DNA of 64,000 nucleotides from Stropharia rugosoannulata (Eukaryota; Basidiomycota; Agaricomycetes; Agaricales; Strophariaceae). Below the pieces are notes generated by a model. It ran no database searches. It saw nothing but the letters and a program-made list of their open reading frames with translations, and was not told the DNA's origin. The stretch lies in assembly GCA_028532985.1 (NCBI GenBank), contig JANCIK010000007.1:1736001-1800000 (forward strand), given 5' to 3'. The position numbers and the translations under genes were made by a program. Shown one piece after another: positions 1 to 11,845 of the stretch (position 1 is its first letter; every line of letters starts with the position of its first letter).

Positions 1-941
1 GTTTGAACTGACTTACAAAGCTTTGACTGCTGCAAAGCTCAACATTGACCACCCCTTGGATTGGAAGAAACATACAGCAATTTCTGTGAGGCATCAGGTG
101 TTAAGAACAGTACATAGGGGTTTTGTTAGGCAAAAAAAAAAATGCTCTGGTGAGTTTTTAATTTTCTAAGCTACAACTCCTACTCACCTATTTCCTCACC
201 ACTCTACCTGCTATGCTGCCCTCAATTGTTGTCCACATTGCCCACCACATTGCCTACATCCACCACATGCTCTGTCCTGTTACCACCTTGTCTACCATCT
301 CTGCAGGACTGCATTGTTTACTATGTCACTGTTGTGTATAACATAGAGTTCAACAAAAAATGAAATATGTTTTGCTCATAAGAACACATGGGACATGAGT
401 TGTTTCTTGACATCTGCATCACAATAGCCAGTTGCTAGTTTATTTTCTTGATGAACATCTACTGACTTGTTTCTCAGGCTTTACATGCAATAGGAGCTCC
501 TGGCTTCTCTGTATATATATATCCCTTTTTCCCCATTTTATCATTTCTTACTAGGAATATTGCTCTTTCCTTCCTATTCCATCATGAAACTTGACATCCT
601 CAGCAAACTGAAAGGCCTGTTAGCCATGGCTCTTGTAAGCTATCCTGGACAAGCACTGGTGTCTATGCTGCCCCTAATCCCAGGATCTTTAGGTAGTTCT
701 TGCCTCTATTTACTTTAACTTAGGCAAAGCACTCGAACAAGCACTTGTTACCCTGAGCTCATTTGATAAAGAGACAATTATGGCTAGCTATGTCAATGTC
801 CCCAACCTTGACCTCCTAGGCCACCCTTCTCCCCACTGCCCTACCTCATCTATGATTGACAGTGAACTACATGCCTCTCCCTGGGCTCCTTTTGAGCCTC
901 TGGAAAGCAGCAAATGAGACAAGGCTGCTTCACAATCCTCT
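1..941 (+). other. Relic-bearing AT-rich DNA, no intact gene
   Basis: An open fragment of about 45 codons runs from base 2 into an A-run near 130; it has no start in the window and I do not recognise it. Short coding-looking pieces also occur at 580-660 and 720-930, leading up to the relic that starts at 942. CpG is very rare. The stretch is probably the decayed upstream part of the same transposon-associated gene, but that is inference. Confidence 0.3.
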
Positions 942-1870
942 ATGCCTATTCATAATTCCTACCTCATGGCTTTGTCCATGGCAGATAGAGGCTTTTTAAC
1001 ATACAAGCCTATCATAAACCAGGCAGATTTTGACCCATTGATTTTGTGTGTTGGACCTTCCTCAACAGTTACTAAGTTGGTATCAATGCAACAAAGAGCC
1101 ATGCTGTGCAAGGCCTTGAAGACAGACATGGGACATGTTTCCACCCTTGTAGCCAAGAAGCAATTCACTGCTGCCTCCACAACTATTTCAGCCCATTTCA
1201 ATACTGCTGAGCTCCCTGCAGCTGCAGGAGCTTACATAGTCAAGGACCAGCACAGCTCTCCACTAGAGTTCACCAAAAATTCAGGGAAAGCATACACACT
1301 AGATGAGTTGGTGCATGAGCATGGCTTTGAGCTGCTTGAGTGGGATGGTATGTGAGTACTCTCTAGCTTTATTAAAAATAATGTCTAAGTAGTTGTTCTC
1401 TATAGCCACCTGTTTCATATTTTTGACAAAGAGGACCAAGTGCTTGTGTCCTGTGTCGGACAACCTAACTCTCCCCAATACATGGAGCATGCTTGGCAGG
1501 CACACCAACTTTTTATGCATGAGTGCAAGGCAGCAAATATTCCAGTCCAAGTGGAACTTCACCTTAGAGGAACCTATCCTGCTATTCATATTAGCAGGTT
1601 TCATAGCAAGGAAATGTTGCAACCTGTCTTTCTTAACCATAAGGGCAACAAAGAAATGACTCATTGTCTCGTCCATAGCCCACATGTCCAAGTTTTGGCA
1701 AGCTTTGCTAGCTGTATGTACTTGCACTTATATATATTATCCTTTTTATTTACAAGTCAATAGATGCATTTAGCCTTTGCTAGCCATAAATATACTGTCA
1801 TTGCCGGAAACAGCTACAAGACTTCTATGAAGAGCAAACTCTATCTAGCTGCCATGTTTAACCTTGGGTT
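942..1870 (+). pseudogene. Relic of a fungal TET/JBP-type (2OG-Fe(II) oxygenase) family gene
   Basis: The first exon (942-1352) ends in a run like DELVHEHGFELLEWDG, followed by a GTATGT donor and an acceptor at about 1406. The second exon reads on as VLVSCVGQPNSPQYMEHA, then RGTYPAIHISR and VLASFAS, up to another donor near 1713. This order (GF..WDG, a V.V..GQP strand, RG.(F/Y)PA, ASFAS) resembles the N-terminal half of a large Agaricomycete family with a TET/JBP-like double-stranded beta-helix, often found near KDZ-type transposons. Past 1756 a decayed piece contains AAMFNLG, which may correspond to the start of the catalytic part; the iron-binding H.D and the later H and R were not found. 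I call it truncated and inactive. The family match is from memory, so confidence is moderate. Confidence 0.4.
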
Positions 1871-2404
1871 ATGGGCTATTTTTTGGGGAGGTAGGATTAG
1901 GAGTAGAGTTTAGCTCTAGAGATGGGATGTGTTAGACAAGGCATGTATTGAGATTGGAGGACCTGATACAGCCTGGTAGTGCTCAGGTGCATTATAAAGT
2001 GTGTACAGAGACATACAAACCTCACAATTAAATAAACAATCTTTATCCTTGATAAATCTAGGTTTCAATCTTTTCTACTTGTAAAAGTCATTTTTATGCT
2101 CAGAGGCCACCGGAAACTTGGTACCTCTATAGGCCTGCACCCTAGTGCATCAAATAAATGCACCATAAGAATTTTAGCTGCTAGACTTCACAATCAATTT
2201 TTTTCAAATGCAAACCATACAATATCTACTTTTTTTACAAAACAAAAAGTGTAATGAAGTAATACCATTTATCTGGCAGAAATATTAAAAGTCATCAATT
2301 ACAATCCATTATCTAGCTTTGCACACTAATTCTGCCAGATTTGCTTCAGAATAATATATATAATACTGCTGTAAATTATTTTTCTACCGAATTTACATCA
2401 CCTA

Positions 2405-2560
2405 TATATGCAGATGCCATTTGTTGAAAATGGCCCTGTGAAACACAGTACTAAGATAGGTCACCATTAGCTTCATGAATCACAGTATTATACTAGGTTG
2501 CCATTTGTTGAAAATAGCTCTGTGATCTACAGTATACTAATAGTTCACTGAAGTCCTGTA
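2405..2560 (+). repeat. Imperfect direct repeat, about 85-bp period
   Basis: The word GCCATTTGTTGAAAAT followed by a CTGTGA(A/T) word and a CACAGTA or TACAGTA word occurs twice, starting near 2413 and 2500. A weaker third copy of the tail may follow at 2540. It is non-coding. Confidence 0.45.
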
Positions 2561-2601
2561 TACTACAGTACCCAGCCACTGTCCTATGTGATAGGATTGT
2601 G

Positions 2602-2733
2602 AAAGATGGGGATTGTGGATCCCCACTTTCCTTTGTATGCATACATGTCCAAGTCTATACCCACAGTGCACTGTAGCATAGTGGGCACAGAGTATTCAAA
2701 AGTGGGAATTGGGGATCATCAATCCTCACTTTT
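2602..2733. repeat. Two palindromic GTGGGGAT/ATCCCCAC units
   Basis: Units at 2602-2630 and 2698-2733 have the form AAAG(T)GGGGAT...ATCCCCACTTT. Between them lies a second palindrome of the type GCCCAC...GTGGGC (2659-2686). They belong to the same family as the array at 5.66-6.38 kb. Confidence 0.6.
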
Positions 2734-3194
2734 CTGTGTGCCTATGCATTACCCACATCAATGCCCACCATGGACTGCAGCATAGTGATAAGGCACCTAA
2801 GTGCCTGGCCATGAAATTTTGTAATTTTACTACAAATCCTATTATTTCAATAGCCTAGCCTACCAAAGTCATACTAGAGACTTGGGTATGACCCAGTAAA
2901 TAACAGAGAATGACAAAGACAAGTGTAAACCTCCACTTAATCAATCAAGCAGGCTATTTTAACTATAAGTGAAACCACACTTGAAAGCTTAAGTAAAAGT
3001 AATAACATTAACTGTTCATATTAAATAATTTAACTGAAAAGTAAACCGGGAGACTTTAAACAAGCAGGTTAATAAACCCTTAAGATTGGACTTAGTCACA
3101 GGACTAGTATGGCTGATAAGCACATCTGACCAGCTTAAAGTTAAAATAATAATAAGCCTGGTATAAAGGAGAGCATAGGTATGCTTTACATTTA

Positions 3195-3216
3195 ACCCAG
3201 TATAATTATACCGGGC
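3195..3216. repeat. Near-perfect short palindrome
   Basis: The arms CCCAGTATAA and TTATACCGGG pair with a single mismatch. Similar CTGGGTTAA words recur to 3330, so this is probably part of an old repeat. Confidence 0.4.
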
Positions 3217-5617
3217 TAAATAACTTAGGTATTATACTAGATTGTTCAGTTCAAATATTATACTGGGTTAATTAGCAAAAGGGTCAATAAGCCAGGTTAA
3301 TAGACTTAGGCAATTCTACTAGGTTAATTAACAATGTCTTATACCAGCCATGCAGAGGGAATATAGCAGGCTATTTGGCAGGAGCCTGATAGACCCTGAA
3401 AAGTGGGTACAGTCAGGAAGTGAGGTGACTTACCAGTGAGGTAACTTTTTCCCAGCTTACATTCCAAAAAGGCAAGGTGTAGCAAAGCTGACTGTACTCA
3501 GGTTGCAGACAGGTGCTCAGGCACCAAAAGACAGTTTAACTGTTCTAAAAATAGGCTCATACCTGACAAACTTCCAGAATCTATCCTTTTTTAGTTATTT
3601 CAAATTTTCCTCCACTCATCTAGAATGTCCAAAATGTAATTAAACAGACAGAATTGTATGGATGTACAAACCAATCAGGTGCAAGATTTTAGTAGAGAAC
3701 ATCTCCAAGCACCTATAAAAACCAGTCTCCCAGAAATATATTAAAAGACATAAAAAGACCTAAAAAGTCATAGAAAGAATTACATATTTCCCTAAAGTCT
3801 CTAGGAGACCTTTAAAAGTACAAAAAAGATATAAAATTTACCAAAAGACATATTGATATTTCAAAAAGACACTAAATTTCCCAAAAGACACATAGATGTC
3901 TAAAAAAGTCTTTTTGGAAAAAAGTGGTTTTCCTGATGCATTGAATTGCACTGACCTGAGCTAGTTTGAAGTTTCTTGGCCATGTACCAGGATCAACTGG
4001 GTGGCTTATGAGCAAGACAGCATAGCAGCTTTCCCTGTGTATAGACATCTATGAAGCATGGGATATAGTGATGCATCTGTCAGGTAAGTTACTCATGCAT
4101 AATATGCCCTGTCCATCCCCTGTGTTTGCACATTGCACCTTTCCTCCCAATGCCATACCACTTTGTGCATACTATTGCACAGTACAAGCTTCCATTTCTT
4201 CATGGCCATCAAGGCTTTGCTTGTAGGTCAGATGGGCATGCAAAGTAGGACATGGTGCAACAGAACAGGACATGAATAAATAAAAGTTGTATATGTGGAG
4301 GCTCATTGAATAAGAAATTGGGGCAGAAAGTGAGGAAGGCATAGAAGAATAGACAGGAATTATAGGATAGATACATGAATGGATCCCGTAAAAAGTGTGC
4401 TGGATAAACAGAGCATACACAGTAAAGAATGTACATGGGACCCAAGGGGTGGTCTACATGAAAGTATGTGTGTTCAGAGTTATAGCCTATCATGCTCTCC
4501 AAGTTATGCTTGGAACTTTGCCATAAGCAATGTCTAACTACATAGACTTTGGTTTTGCCCTCTTCCTTTGGGTAGAAGTAGTTAGGAAAAGGTAGGACAA
4601 CCAATACAGAATAGTCAAGTACATATAGGAGCATGGTACATTGATATACAAAAGTAAAATGATCTATTGAAGGGAAAGTGGATATCTGGAATAAGCTGAC
4701 TAAGACTATTTCCATAGAAACATAGGCATCTCAGCCATCTCCAACTGTATGTTACTCTTCCTAGTATTTTGCTCTAATTTAAACTGGAAATTATGTCTCT
4801 ACAGAGTCTCACATGCATGTGAGATTGCTTACTAATGTGATGCTATGAGCCATTTCTCACCTCTGTTTGGCCTTTAATGTCTTTGTAGACCTTGAAATTT
4901 AGTGAGATTATATACTTGAGTTTCATATAGGTTTCCCTGGTATACTACAGGCTGTAATACTTACCTGCCCATCTTACCTCACTACCTTTTGTTTTATTTC
5001 TCCATCCTCATGCGGACCACTTCCAATGAGGTTTGAGTTTGTGTTAAAATACAAAGGTGAGCATATGACTCTGCACTGTTTGTTACTAAAGGCACAGTGA
5101 CTGGGATGTGGCACATTTGGCATGGTTGCAGTTGCAGTAGATGGGTAGATAACATATGTGCTACATAGTAGCACAGCTTGTCTCGTGCCATATATAGCCA
5201 GATGCTCTTCAAAAAATCCAGAAAATTGGGATATTGTAAAGAGGCTTAGGGGGTACCTCTTTTTAAAAATTCTGGGTGATCTATTGGCTGTGTGCAGAAA
5301 TATAAGGTGCATAGAAAGGGATCATTGTGGGCCATTTTCACACATTGGTAAATGGTGTGAATCCGAAAAAAATACATTTCCAGTTATGTATTGACTATAG
5401 CTACATAACTATGTAGTTTAATTGCCGTCAAACTGCCTTGTAGGTGAGATACAAGGATGTGTACCCAGGTCAAATCATGTGAAACTGGACATCTGTGCAG
5501 TTTGAGATGGTTACACATGGTGAAAACATTTTTCATATGCTCCAAGTATCCCCTAGTATTTTTAGTTTGATTCAAAAGTGCCTGTGAGAGTGGAATAACA
5601 TGGGGTGCACTACTATA

Positions 5618-5649
5618 CAGTGACTCAAAAAACTGTCCCAATGTTTGGA
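5618..5649 (+). repeat. Solo end of a Tc1/mariner element
   Basis: After a TA dinucleotide at 5616-5617 the sequence matches the outer 32 bases of the two full-length elements at 38.6 and 60.7 kb with one mismatch (CAGTGACTC for CAGTGGCTC). The match stops abruptly at 5649, where the palindromic repeat array begins. No transposase remains nearby, so this is a solo terminal repeat or a deletion remnant. Confidence 0.8.
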
Positions 5650-5655
5650 AGACAT

Positions 5656-6381
5656 CCACAATCCCCACTTTTCTAGGTGTTATAGTAATACAGTAAATGC
5701 TTGCACTCACTACTCATCTGCTTTCACAATGGGTACACTCACTTATGGCATACTTTAAAGTGGGGATTGTTGATCCCCACTTTCCAGAATACTATAGTGA
5801 CCCTACCACATTGGCATTAACATGGTCAGTTAAAGGTTCAAGGTTTAGGGTGCACCTATTCAGAGCACACTAAAAAGTGGGGATTGAGGATTCCCACTTT
5901 CTAGAGTCCTGTGCCCTTTGTGCTATTGTACACAGTAGACACAAATTTGTGCAGTGTGTGGGCACCCAGAAAAGTGGGATCCCCACTTTTTAAAGCTCTG
6001 TGCTGACTGTGCTACAGTGCATGGTGGTCATGGATGTAGGTACTGCATAGGCACAAATAAAAGTGGGGATCCACAATCCCAACTTTTCTATGCTCCATGC
6101 CCATTGTGCTACACTGCATAGTGGGTACAGCCATGGGCATGCATGTGCACACAATCTCCACCTTTATATGTGCTATGAGTGATTGCACCATAAACCCTTA
6201 ACTCTTAATCCACCATGCCCACATAAACATAGTGGCTACATTTACATGTTGAAGGACTAGCATACTCCTAAAATCCCCACTTTAAGAGTCCTGTGCTCAC
6301 CATGCTATAGTGAACAGTTTACACAAACTCACCTAGTCTGTGAGTACCCAGAAAAGTGGGGATTTTTGATCCCCACTTTGC
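5656..6381. repeat. Array of roughly 100-bp units with nested palindromes
   Basis: Palindromes of the form AAAAGTGGGGAT...ATCCCCACTTTT lie at 5757-5783, 5873-5900, 5970-5990, 6059-6089 and 6352-6379, with half copies at 5658-5673 and 6271-6283. Their spacing is about 90-115 bp. Between them recur TGTGCCCA...GTGCTA(C/T)AGTGCATAGTGGGCA-like stretches that form a second palindrome. The loop bases differ between copies while the arms are kept. Isolated members lie at 2602, 2698 and 7040. No coding capacity. Confidence 0.65.
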
Positions 6382-7453
6382 AGTGTGCATGGTGATACAC
6401 CTATGAGTACTCCACGTGCAGAATGGCGATGAGCAACAAACAAAGACAAAGGGGACACATAGGGAACTCATAGAAAGTGCATAGGGGTGCAAGTGTATTT
6501 CCAAAGGCTTCTAACCAACAGTTCTCTAAGGTGAACAAAGTTTTTTCACAGTGTAAGCTGCCAATCAGCTTCAAACCACTTGGAGACTGAAATACAACAA
6601 GAAACAAGTGGGAGATAAGGTAGAATAGTAGACAAGAAGTCCATGCTAGGACTAGGTGATAAAATGAATATTACTTGTTATTTTGTAGCTGAAAGTACAT
6701 GTCTTTTATACTACAGATGTGAGTCATAATTGTAAGCAAAGAACTATTTAGAAAAATTGTAAAATGGAATGGATGAGTAAGAAAATGAGTAATCTACATA
6801 TTTACAAAGTTTTAGAATGAAGGGGAACATTCTACAAGGTGAGGAACATAGATGATACAACCATATTCCATGAGCTGTGCACAAACTATGCATGAAGCTG
6901 TGCCAGCTGCAAGTTTCCCGGTAATGCTAAGATATGCTGGGCATGGGAAATGGACTTGTGTGCATCGCATTTTGTGCTGTTTTTGTGTATGGAGCCAGCT
7001 ACAGTTCATTAATGGACTTGGGCTGTCTGTGTAAACACAGAAAAGTAGGGATCAACAATCCTCACTTTTCTGAGTGCTGTGCCCACTGTTAAAGGACCTT
7101 GTTTGGGTATAGTCAAGCACTGTGTGATGGCTCATTTGTATATCCAGCTAAAAATGATCTAACACAATACAACCAATAACCACAACAAAAACACACAACC
7201 AATCTCTATGGCAGATATATTGTGCAAAAAGTTTACTTGTTTTTTTGGCAAAGTAAAGAGCAGTTTGCACAAAGTTGTAAGTATTTCATGATGTTTTGTT
7301 GGTTATATGAAGTGGTTTCATATTTGTAACAAAGTGAAAATAAATTTTGACAAAGTTGAGCTGTGTTCCAAATGCAAAGTTAACAAGATTAATGAAGTTC
7401 TCCCTTTCAATTCAGACCAAGTTTCAGACAATTATACCAAGTTATTTGCTTTG
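6382..7453. other. Non-coding stretch with one further palindromic unit
   Basis: Only one structured feature was seen: a member of the GTGGGGAT family at 7040-7070 (AAAAGTAGGGAT...CCTCACTTTT). Short open frames show no motif. The rest is AT-rich and CpG-poor. Confidence 0.45.
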
Positions 7454-8024
7454 TCAATTTGACGCTTTAAGGGCTGTTATAATAGATACAGCTCTACAAT
7501 ATATGTCCATACCAAAATTTCCATCATCTTCCATAAAGTTAAACCCCTTCAGAAGTGTTTTGGCCTCTTCTATCTCATTATCACCATTCACAAATAGCCC
7601 TGCATTTCTCTTGTCATCTGCATCCAAAAAGTTGGTGTAATTTGGCAAGTCTGGGTCTTCTTGTAATTCATCAGCCGATGGAAAGCCTTCATTTGGATCC
7701 TCTCCATAATTAAGATCCACTGCACTAATATTATCACCTGCATCACCTGTCCAGTATCTGCAATTGATTGCATGTTCTCTGCTAAGCTGGTATAGAGCCA
7801 AAGGTGACTTGTTTCCTGCAGTATGGACTTTGTGGAGATTCTATGAAGCCACAGTTTCATTAAGAAAGTTTTGAATATGGTGATGATATGTGAGAAATAG
7901 ACACACCTACTGAATATCCAACTCCATGTCAAGTAATTCAATTTTTTTGAGATGTAAGAATATTGTTGGAAAGAATTCCAGGGTGTCATGGTGCACATCC
8001 TGCCAGAGGCATTCAATGCATACA
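7454..8024 (-). pseudogene. Relic of a fungal integrase-core-domain transposon protein (C-terminal part)
   Basis: Read on the minus strand from 8024, the frame gives CIECLWQDVHHDTLEFF, then a hydrophobic helix LHLKKIELLDM, a stop, VCLFLTYHHHIQ and TAGNKSPLALYQLSREHAIN, followed by RYWTGDAGD and an acidic tail. The order (IE.LW.DV, a VCLF.VY..RI block, AGN(K/R)(T/S)PL..YELSRE.A, YWTGD.GD) is that of the end of an integrase catalytic region in transposon proteins common in Agaricomycetes. At least one in-frame stop is present and the catalytic N-terminal part is absent. Confidence 0.5.
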
Positions 8025-9084
8025 TTGTGAATAGAACTAGAATTTAATTAGAAGTCTTTTTATTTGAGTTGCCTTATATGATGTACCATCCTCATAAGTA
8101 TACACAATGTGCTTCACCCCACTTTCCAATCATCTTCCTTTCAACACTATTATTCTCTGTTCCAAAGTCCCCACAGGCCCAGACTGAGACTGCTGGGACA
8201 GCAGCCTTGAAGTGTTTGGGTATTCAGCATGGGCTTGCTTTTCATTCCTTTGTTTGGCAGCATCCAGAAAGGAGAAATGAGCATTTTTTTGCTCCCAAAG
8301 GTGGTTGCAAGGGCATAGAATGAAACTGGTGACAAAATACTATAAGTATGGATACAATAATGAGTGAGTTATGTACTGTGGGAAGTGGCAGCACTGGAGT
8401 AGGTTCTGGCACAGTACCAAAAGCCTTTGTTCCTTGTTTTGTGGAGAGTGGTGTTGGGTCTCCAGAAACTGGTCAAGCATGTTGATTACTTCGGCAATCA
8501 CAGATACATTTTTTTGGAAGAGAATTTCCTAGTTCATCATTGTCATCAGGATAGAATGAAATACAAGAACCCTTGTCAGGACAACGAGAAGACATGCAGG
8601 CACCAAGACTGCTAAAATTAAGCATTGTGTTTCAGCTTTCACACCGGCCTTGCCTTGTCTTACAACTGTTTGTGGATTGCATGGAAAAATAAGGTTTGAT
8701 ATGCTGGATAGTTTGGCTCACAGCTCCTGATCAAAACAACAGAAGCTAACTTTAAATTGTGTTTGGAAGGGCAGACTACAGTGTTAGTGTTGGAAATATC
8801 AAGCATTTACTACATTATATCTCTTAACTTTTGCTACTTGAAATTGGGAATTTAGCCCATCCAATTATTGCATATAATATCACATAGGGACCCATATTGC
8901 TAGGTTTGTGTGATGTATATCCTAATTCAGTATTAAATGATTAAGGTATTAATTAATGTGTTACTAAGGTTTCAATAACTTGTGATGTAATAAATTAATG
9001 TAATCTAAAGCATTACCATCATATTTGACCTGCAGTTAGATTATATATACAGGCACATGGTTTAGGGGAAAGTATGCTGGTTTT
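8025..9084. other. No recognisable gene
   Basis: Short open frames at 8069-8323 and 8427-8615 have no motif. The upstream part of the integrase relic may once have lain here on the minus strand. AT-rich TAAT words dominate 8840-9010. Confidence 0.4.
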
Positions 9085-9465
9085 AAGTCACATAGTGTAG
9101 CTACATAGGACCGTACCATACAGTCCAGGGAACCATCCCAGTGTAGTCGTATGATCCGGGTCGAGGGAAATCCCTCGTTCCCTCAAGAACATGTCCTAAA
9201 TAAGAAATATACACTGTATACGAGTCATACAGGTCCAGGGAGACCCTCCCCAGTTTATATATGGGGGCTGATAATATTCCCCACATTACCTACGGCGGTC
9301 GCTTAGCAAATGGGGGCCGACAGTACCCCTTGTGTATTACCTACAGCAGTTGGTTATATAAATAAATGGCCTGTCCTTCCAATCCATCCACATAAGTGAG
9401 CAGCAATGTATATATTGGTGGTCATGGATTAATGGGCTCTTGAGTGCTTATTGTTTTGGCCCTCA

Positions 9466-10062
9466 ATCTTCGAGCACCTGCTTTCTTGGCTTTCGAGCAC
9501 CTGTTGGCTCGGCTTTCAAGTGCCTGTTTTCTTAGGTCTTGAGCACCTGCTGTCTTGGCTTTTAATTGTTTTTTTTATCTCGCCTTCAAGCACCTGTTTT
9601 CTCGGCTCTCGAGTGCTTATTGTCTCGGCTTTCAAGTGCCTGTTTTCTTGGCTTTCGAGTTCCTGTTTTCTTGGCTTTCGAGTGCCTGTTTTCTTGGCTC
9701 TCAAGCACCTGCTGTCTCGGCTTTCAATTGTCTTTTATCTCACCTTCAGGTACCTGCTTTCTCGGCTTCTCGGCTCTCGACTGCCTATTGTCTCGGCTTT
9801 CGAGTGCCTATTGTCTCGGCTTTTGATTGCCTGTTTTCTCGGCTTTCAAGTGCCTATTTTCTCGGCTTTCAAGTTCCTGTTTTCTCTGCTCTTGAGTGCG
9901 CTTTGTCTTGGTGTTTGAGCACCTGTTTTCTCGGCTTTTGAGTACCTGTTTTGTTAGTGTTCAACTGTCTTTTATCTCGGCTTTCAAGCACCTGTTTTCT
10001 CGGCTTTCAAGAACCTGCCTTCTCGACTTTTGAGCACCTGCTTTTTCGGCTTTTGATTCTCC
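9466..10062 (+). repeat. 23-bp minisatellite, left arm
   Basis: A unit of the form CTCGGCTTTCAAGTGCCTGTTTT, written here only in consensus words (CTCGGCTTT, CGAGTGCCTG, TTTTCT), repeats about 25 times with substitutions and occasional indels. Because 23 is not a multiple of three, long open frames appear in all three frames; none is a gene. Confidence 0.85.
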
Positions 10063-10599
10063 ATGTTCAAGTATTGTTTTCACTATTCATTCCATGTATA
10101 TTGCTATGATTTCATATTTGATGTCTGGTTTGAATTACCTCATACAGTATATCTTGCTTCGTAACTGTTGAGTGGTGTTTTGGTTGCTATGGTGCTTTTT
10201 CTCATCTTGTAGAACTTTATACTATTTTACTTCTATATACCTAGAAATCTGCATTTTACAGATCTATCATGCTATTTCCAAACATATTCACAAATCTTTA
10301 ACTTGTTTTATGTAATTTCATTGTACTGGGGTGTGGTCTTTCTCATTCAATAGATGATATAGGCATGCAATCCACATTAACAATAACCTGCGTGTATGGG
10401 CATATATCAACTGTAAATAGTAACGTACATGAAATGAACAGTAGCTAATTTATTTTGCCACAAAATATTAAGAGCACATGCATGAAGACCATAACATCAG
10501 TGCTAGTTTCCACAGAACAAAGAACAAGTAACTGAATGACAAAGAGAATTGACACTCAAACACAGCCCATAACAATCCCATAATAAGTTGAGGGTTGAG

Positions 10600-11350
10600 T
10601 TAACAGGCACTCAAGGAACAAAAAAACAGGTTCACAAGTAATTGAGTGCTGTTGCTTGAGAGCCAAGATAACAGAAGATCAAAAGCACAAATAACAGATG
10701 CTTGAGTGCTAAAACAGGTGCCTCAGCAGCAGCACTTGAGAGCCAAGAAAAAAGGGGCTCAAAAGGCGAGATAAAAGACATTTGAATGCTGAGAAAACAG
10801 GCACTTGAAAGCTGATATAACAGATGCAAAAGAGTGGAGAAGGGTGCTTGAGTGCTAAGAAAACAGGTGTTCGAGAGCTGAGATAAAAAATGCTTGAGTG
10901 CCACAAAAACAGGTGCTTGAAAGCCAAGATAAAAGACAGTTGAACACTAAGAAAACAGGTGCTCAGAAGCCAAGAAAACAGGCAATCAAAAGCCGAGAAA
11001 ATAGGCACTTGAAAGCCAAGAAAACAGGCAATCAAAAGCCGAGACAATAGGCAGTCGAGAGCCGAGAAGCCGAGAAAGCAGGTACCTGAAGGTGAGATAA
11101 AAGACAATTGAAAGCCGAGACAGCAGGTGCTTGAGAGCCAAGAAAACAGGCACTCGAAAGCCGAGAAAACAGGTACTCAAAAGCCGAGACAATAGGCACT
11201 CGAAAGCCGAGACAATAAGCACTTGAGAGCCGAAAAAACAGGTGCTTGAAGGCAAGATAAATAACAATTAAATGCTGAGAAAACAGGTGCTCAAAAGCCG
11301 AGACAGCAGGTGCTCGAGAGCCAAGAAAACAGGTGCTCAAGTGCCGAAAT
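10600..11350 (-). repeat. 23-bp minisatellite, right arm (inverted copy)
   Basis: The same 23-bp unit as at 9466-10062 appears as its reverse complement (words GAAAACAGG, TGCTCGAGAGCC, AAAGCCGAG). It is slightly longer than the left arm. A single-stranded copy of the whole region could fold into a stem of several hundred bases. Confidence 0.85.
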
Positions 11351-11845
11351 AATATGCACCCACAAAGGAAAAATGCAGCCCAGTAATGCAAACAAATATT
11401 TGACCAATTTGCAATACAACTGCCAAATAAAAGCAGCTCCCAGAGCCCAAACTGTGAGCACATATTATCAACTAACAGGGTATCCAGTGGCCCACCAAAA
11501 GCCAACCAAAACGAGCCAAAAATGGGTGCATAATGGCCAAAATAATAGGCATCTACCGGTGAAACAAGCCACCATGAAAGCCAAAAAAAATGCCCATCAG
11601 GGCCGACTAAAGATACATTTGATAGTTTAGTATATTTGATATAATACAGTCACTATCTAACATTACAATATATATGAAATAATGTACTCGGCATTCTAGC
11701 CATCTCAGCTTTCACAGAGCCTTCCCAATTTGGCATGCAACTCCAGGGAACAAGGGAGTTCCCTCGACCCATATGATACGACTACAGTGGGTTGGTTCCC
11801 TGGACTGTATGACTCGGTACAGTGTAGCGACACTACCTGTTTAAG

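Larger units (their letters stand above)
1871..5617. other. AT-rich, CpG-poor transposon graveyard without a recognisable gene
   Basis: Open frames here (for example on the minus strand at 4209-4715) show no family motif and no sensible splice chain. The stretch holds two partial copies of a direct repeat around 2405-2560 (shared word CCATTTGTTGAAAAT), palindromic GTGGGGAT repeats at 2602-2733, a run of CTGGGTTAA-like words at 3130-3330 and A-rich low complexity with AAAAAGAC words at 3720-3910. Confidence 0.5.
9085..11845. mobile_element. Large imperfect inverted structure with minisatellite arms; possible non-autonomous element
   Basis: The left end (about 9085-9190) and the right end (about 11740-11845) are inverted copies of each other. 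Shared blocks include CATACAGTCCAGGGAACCA, TGTAGTCGTAT and GGGTCGAGGGAA, with AGTGT.GCTACA outside them. Inside these, minisatellite arms at 9466-10062 and 10600-11350 are also inverted copies, separated by about 540 bp. No transposase is encoded. I could not find a convincing target-site duplication, so an inverted segmental duplication is the main alternative. CpG is more frequent than in the flanks, which suggests it is younger than its surroundings. Confidence 0.55.

Noticed and set aside
9451..9941. Long open frames in three frames in the left minisatellite arm (and 10632-11505 on the other strand)
   Set aside because: The 23-bp period is not a multiple of three, so any stop-free unit gives open frames in all phases. 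The translations are only repeats.
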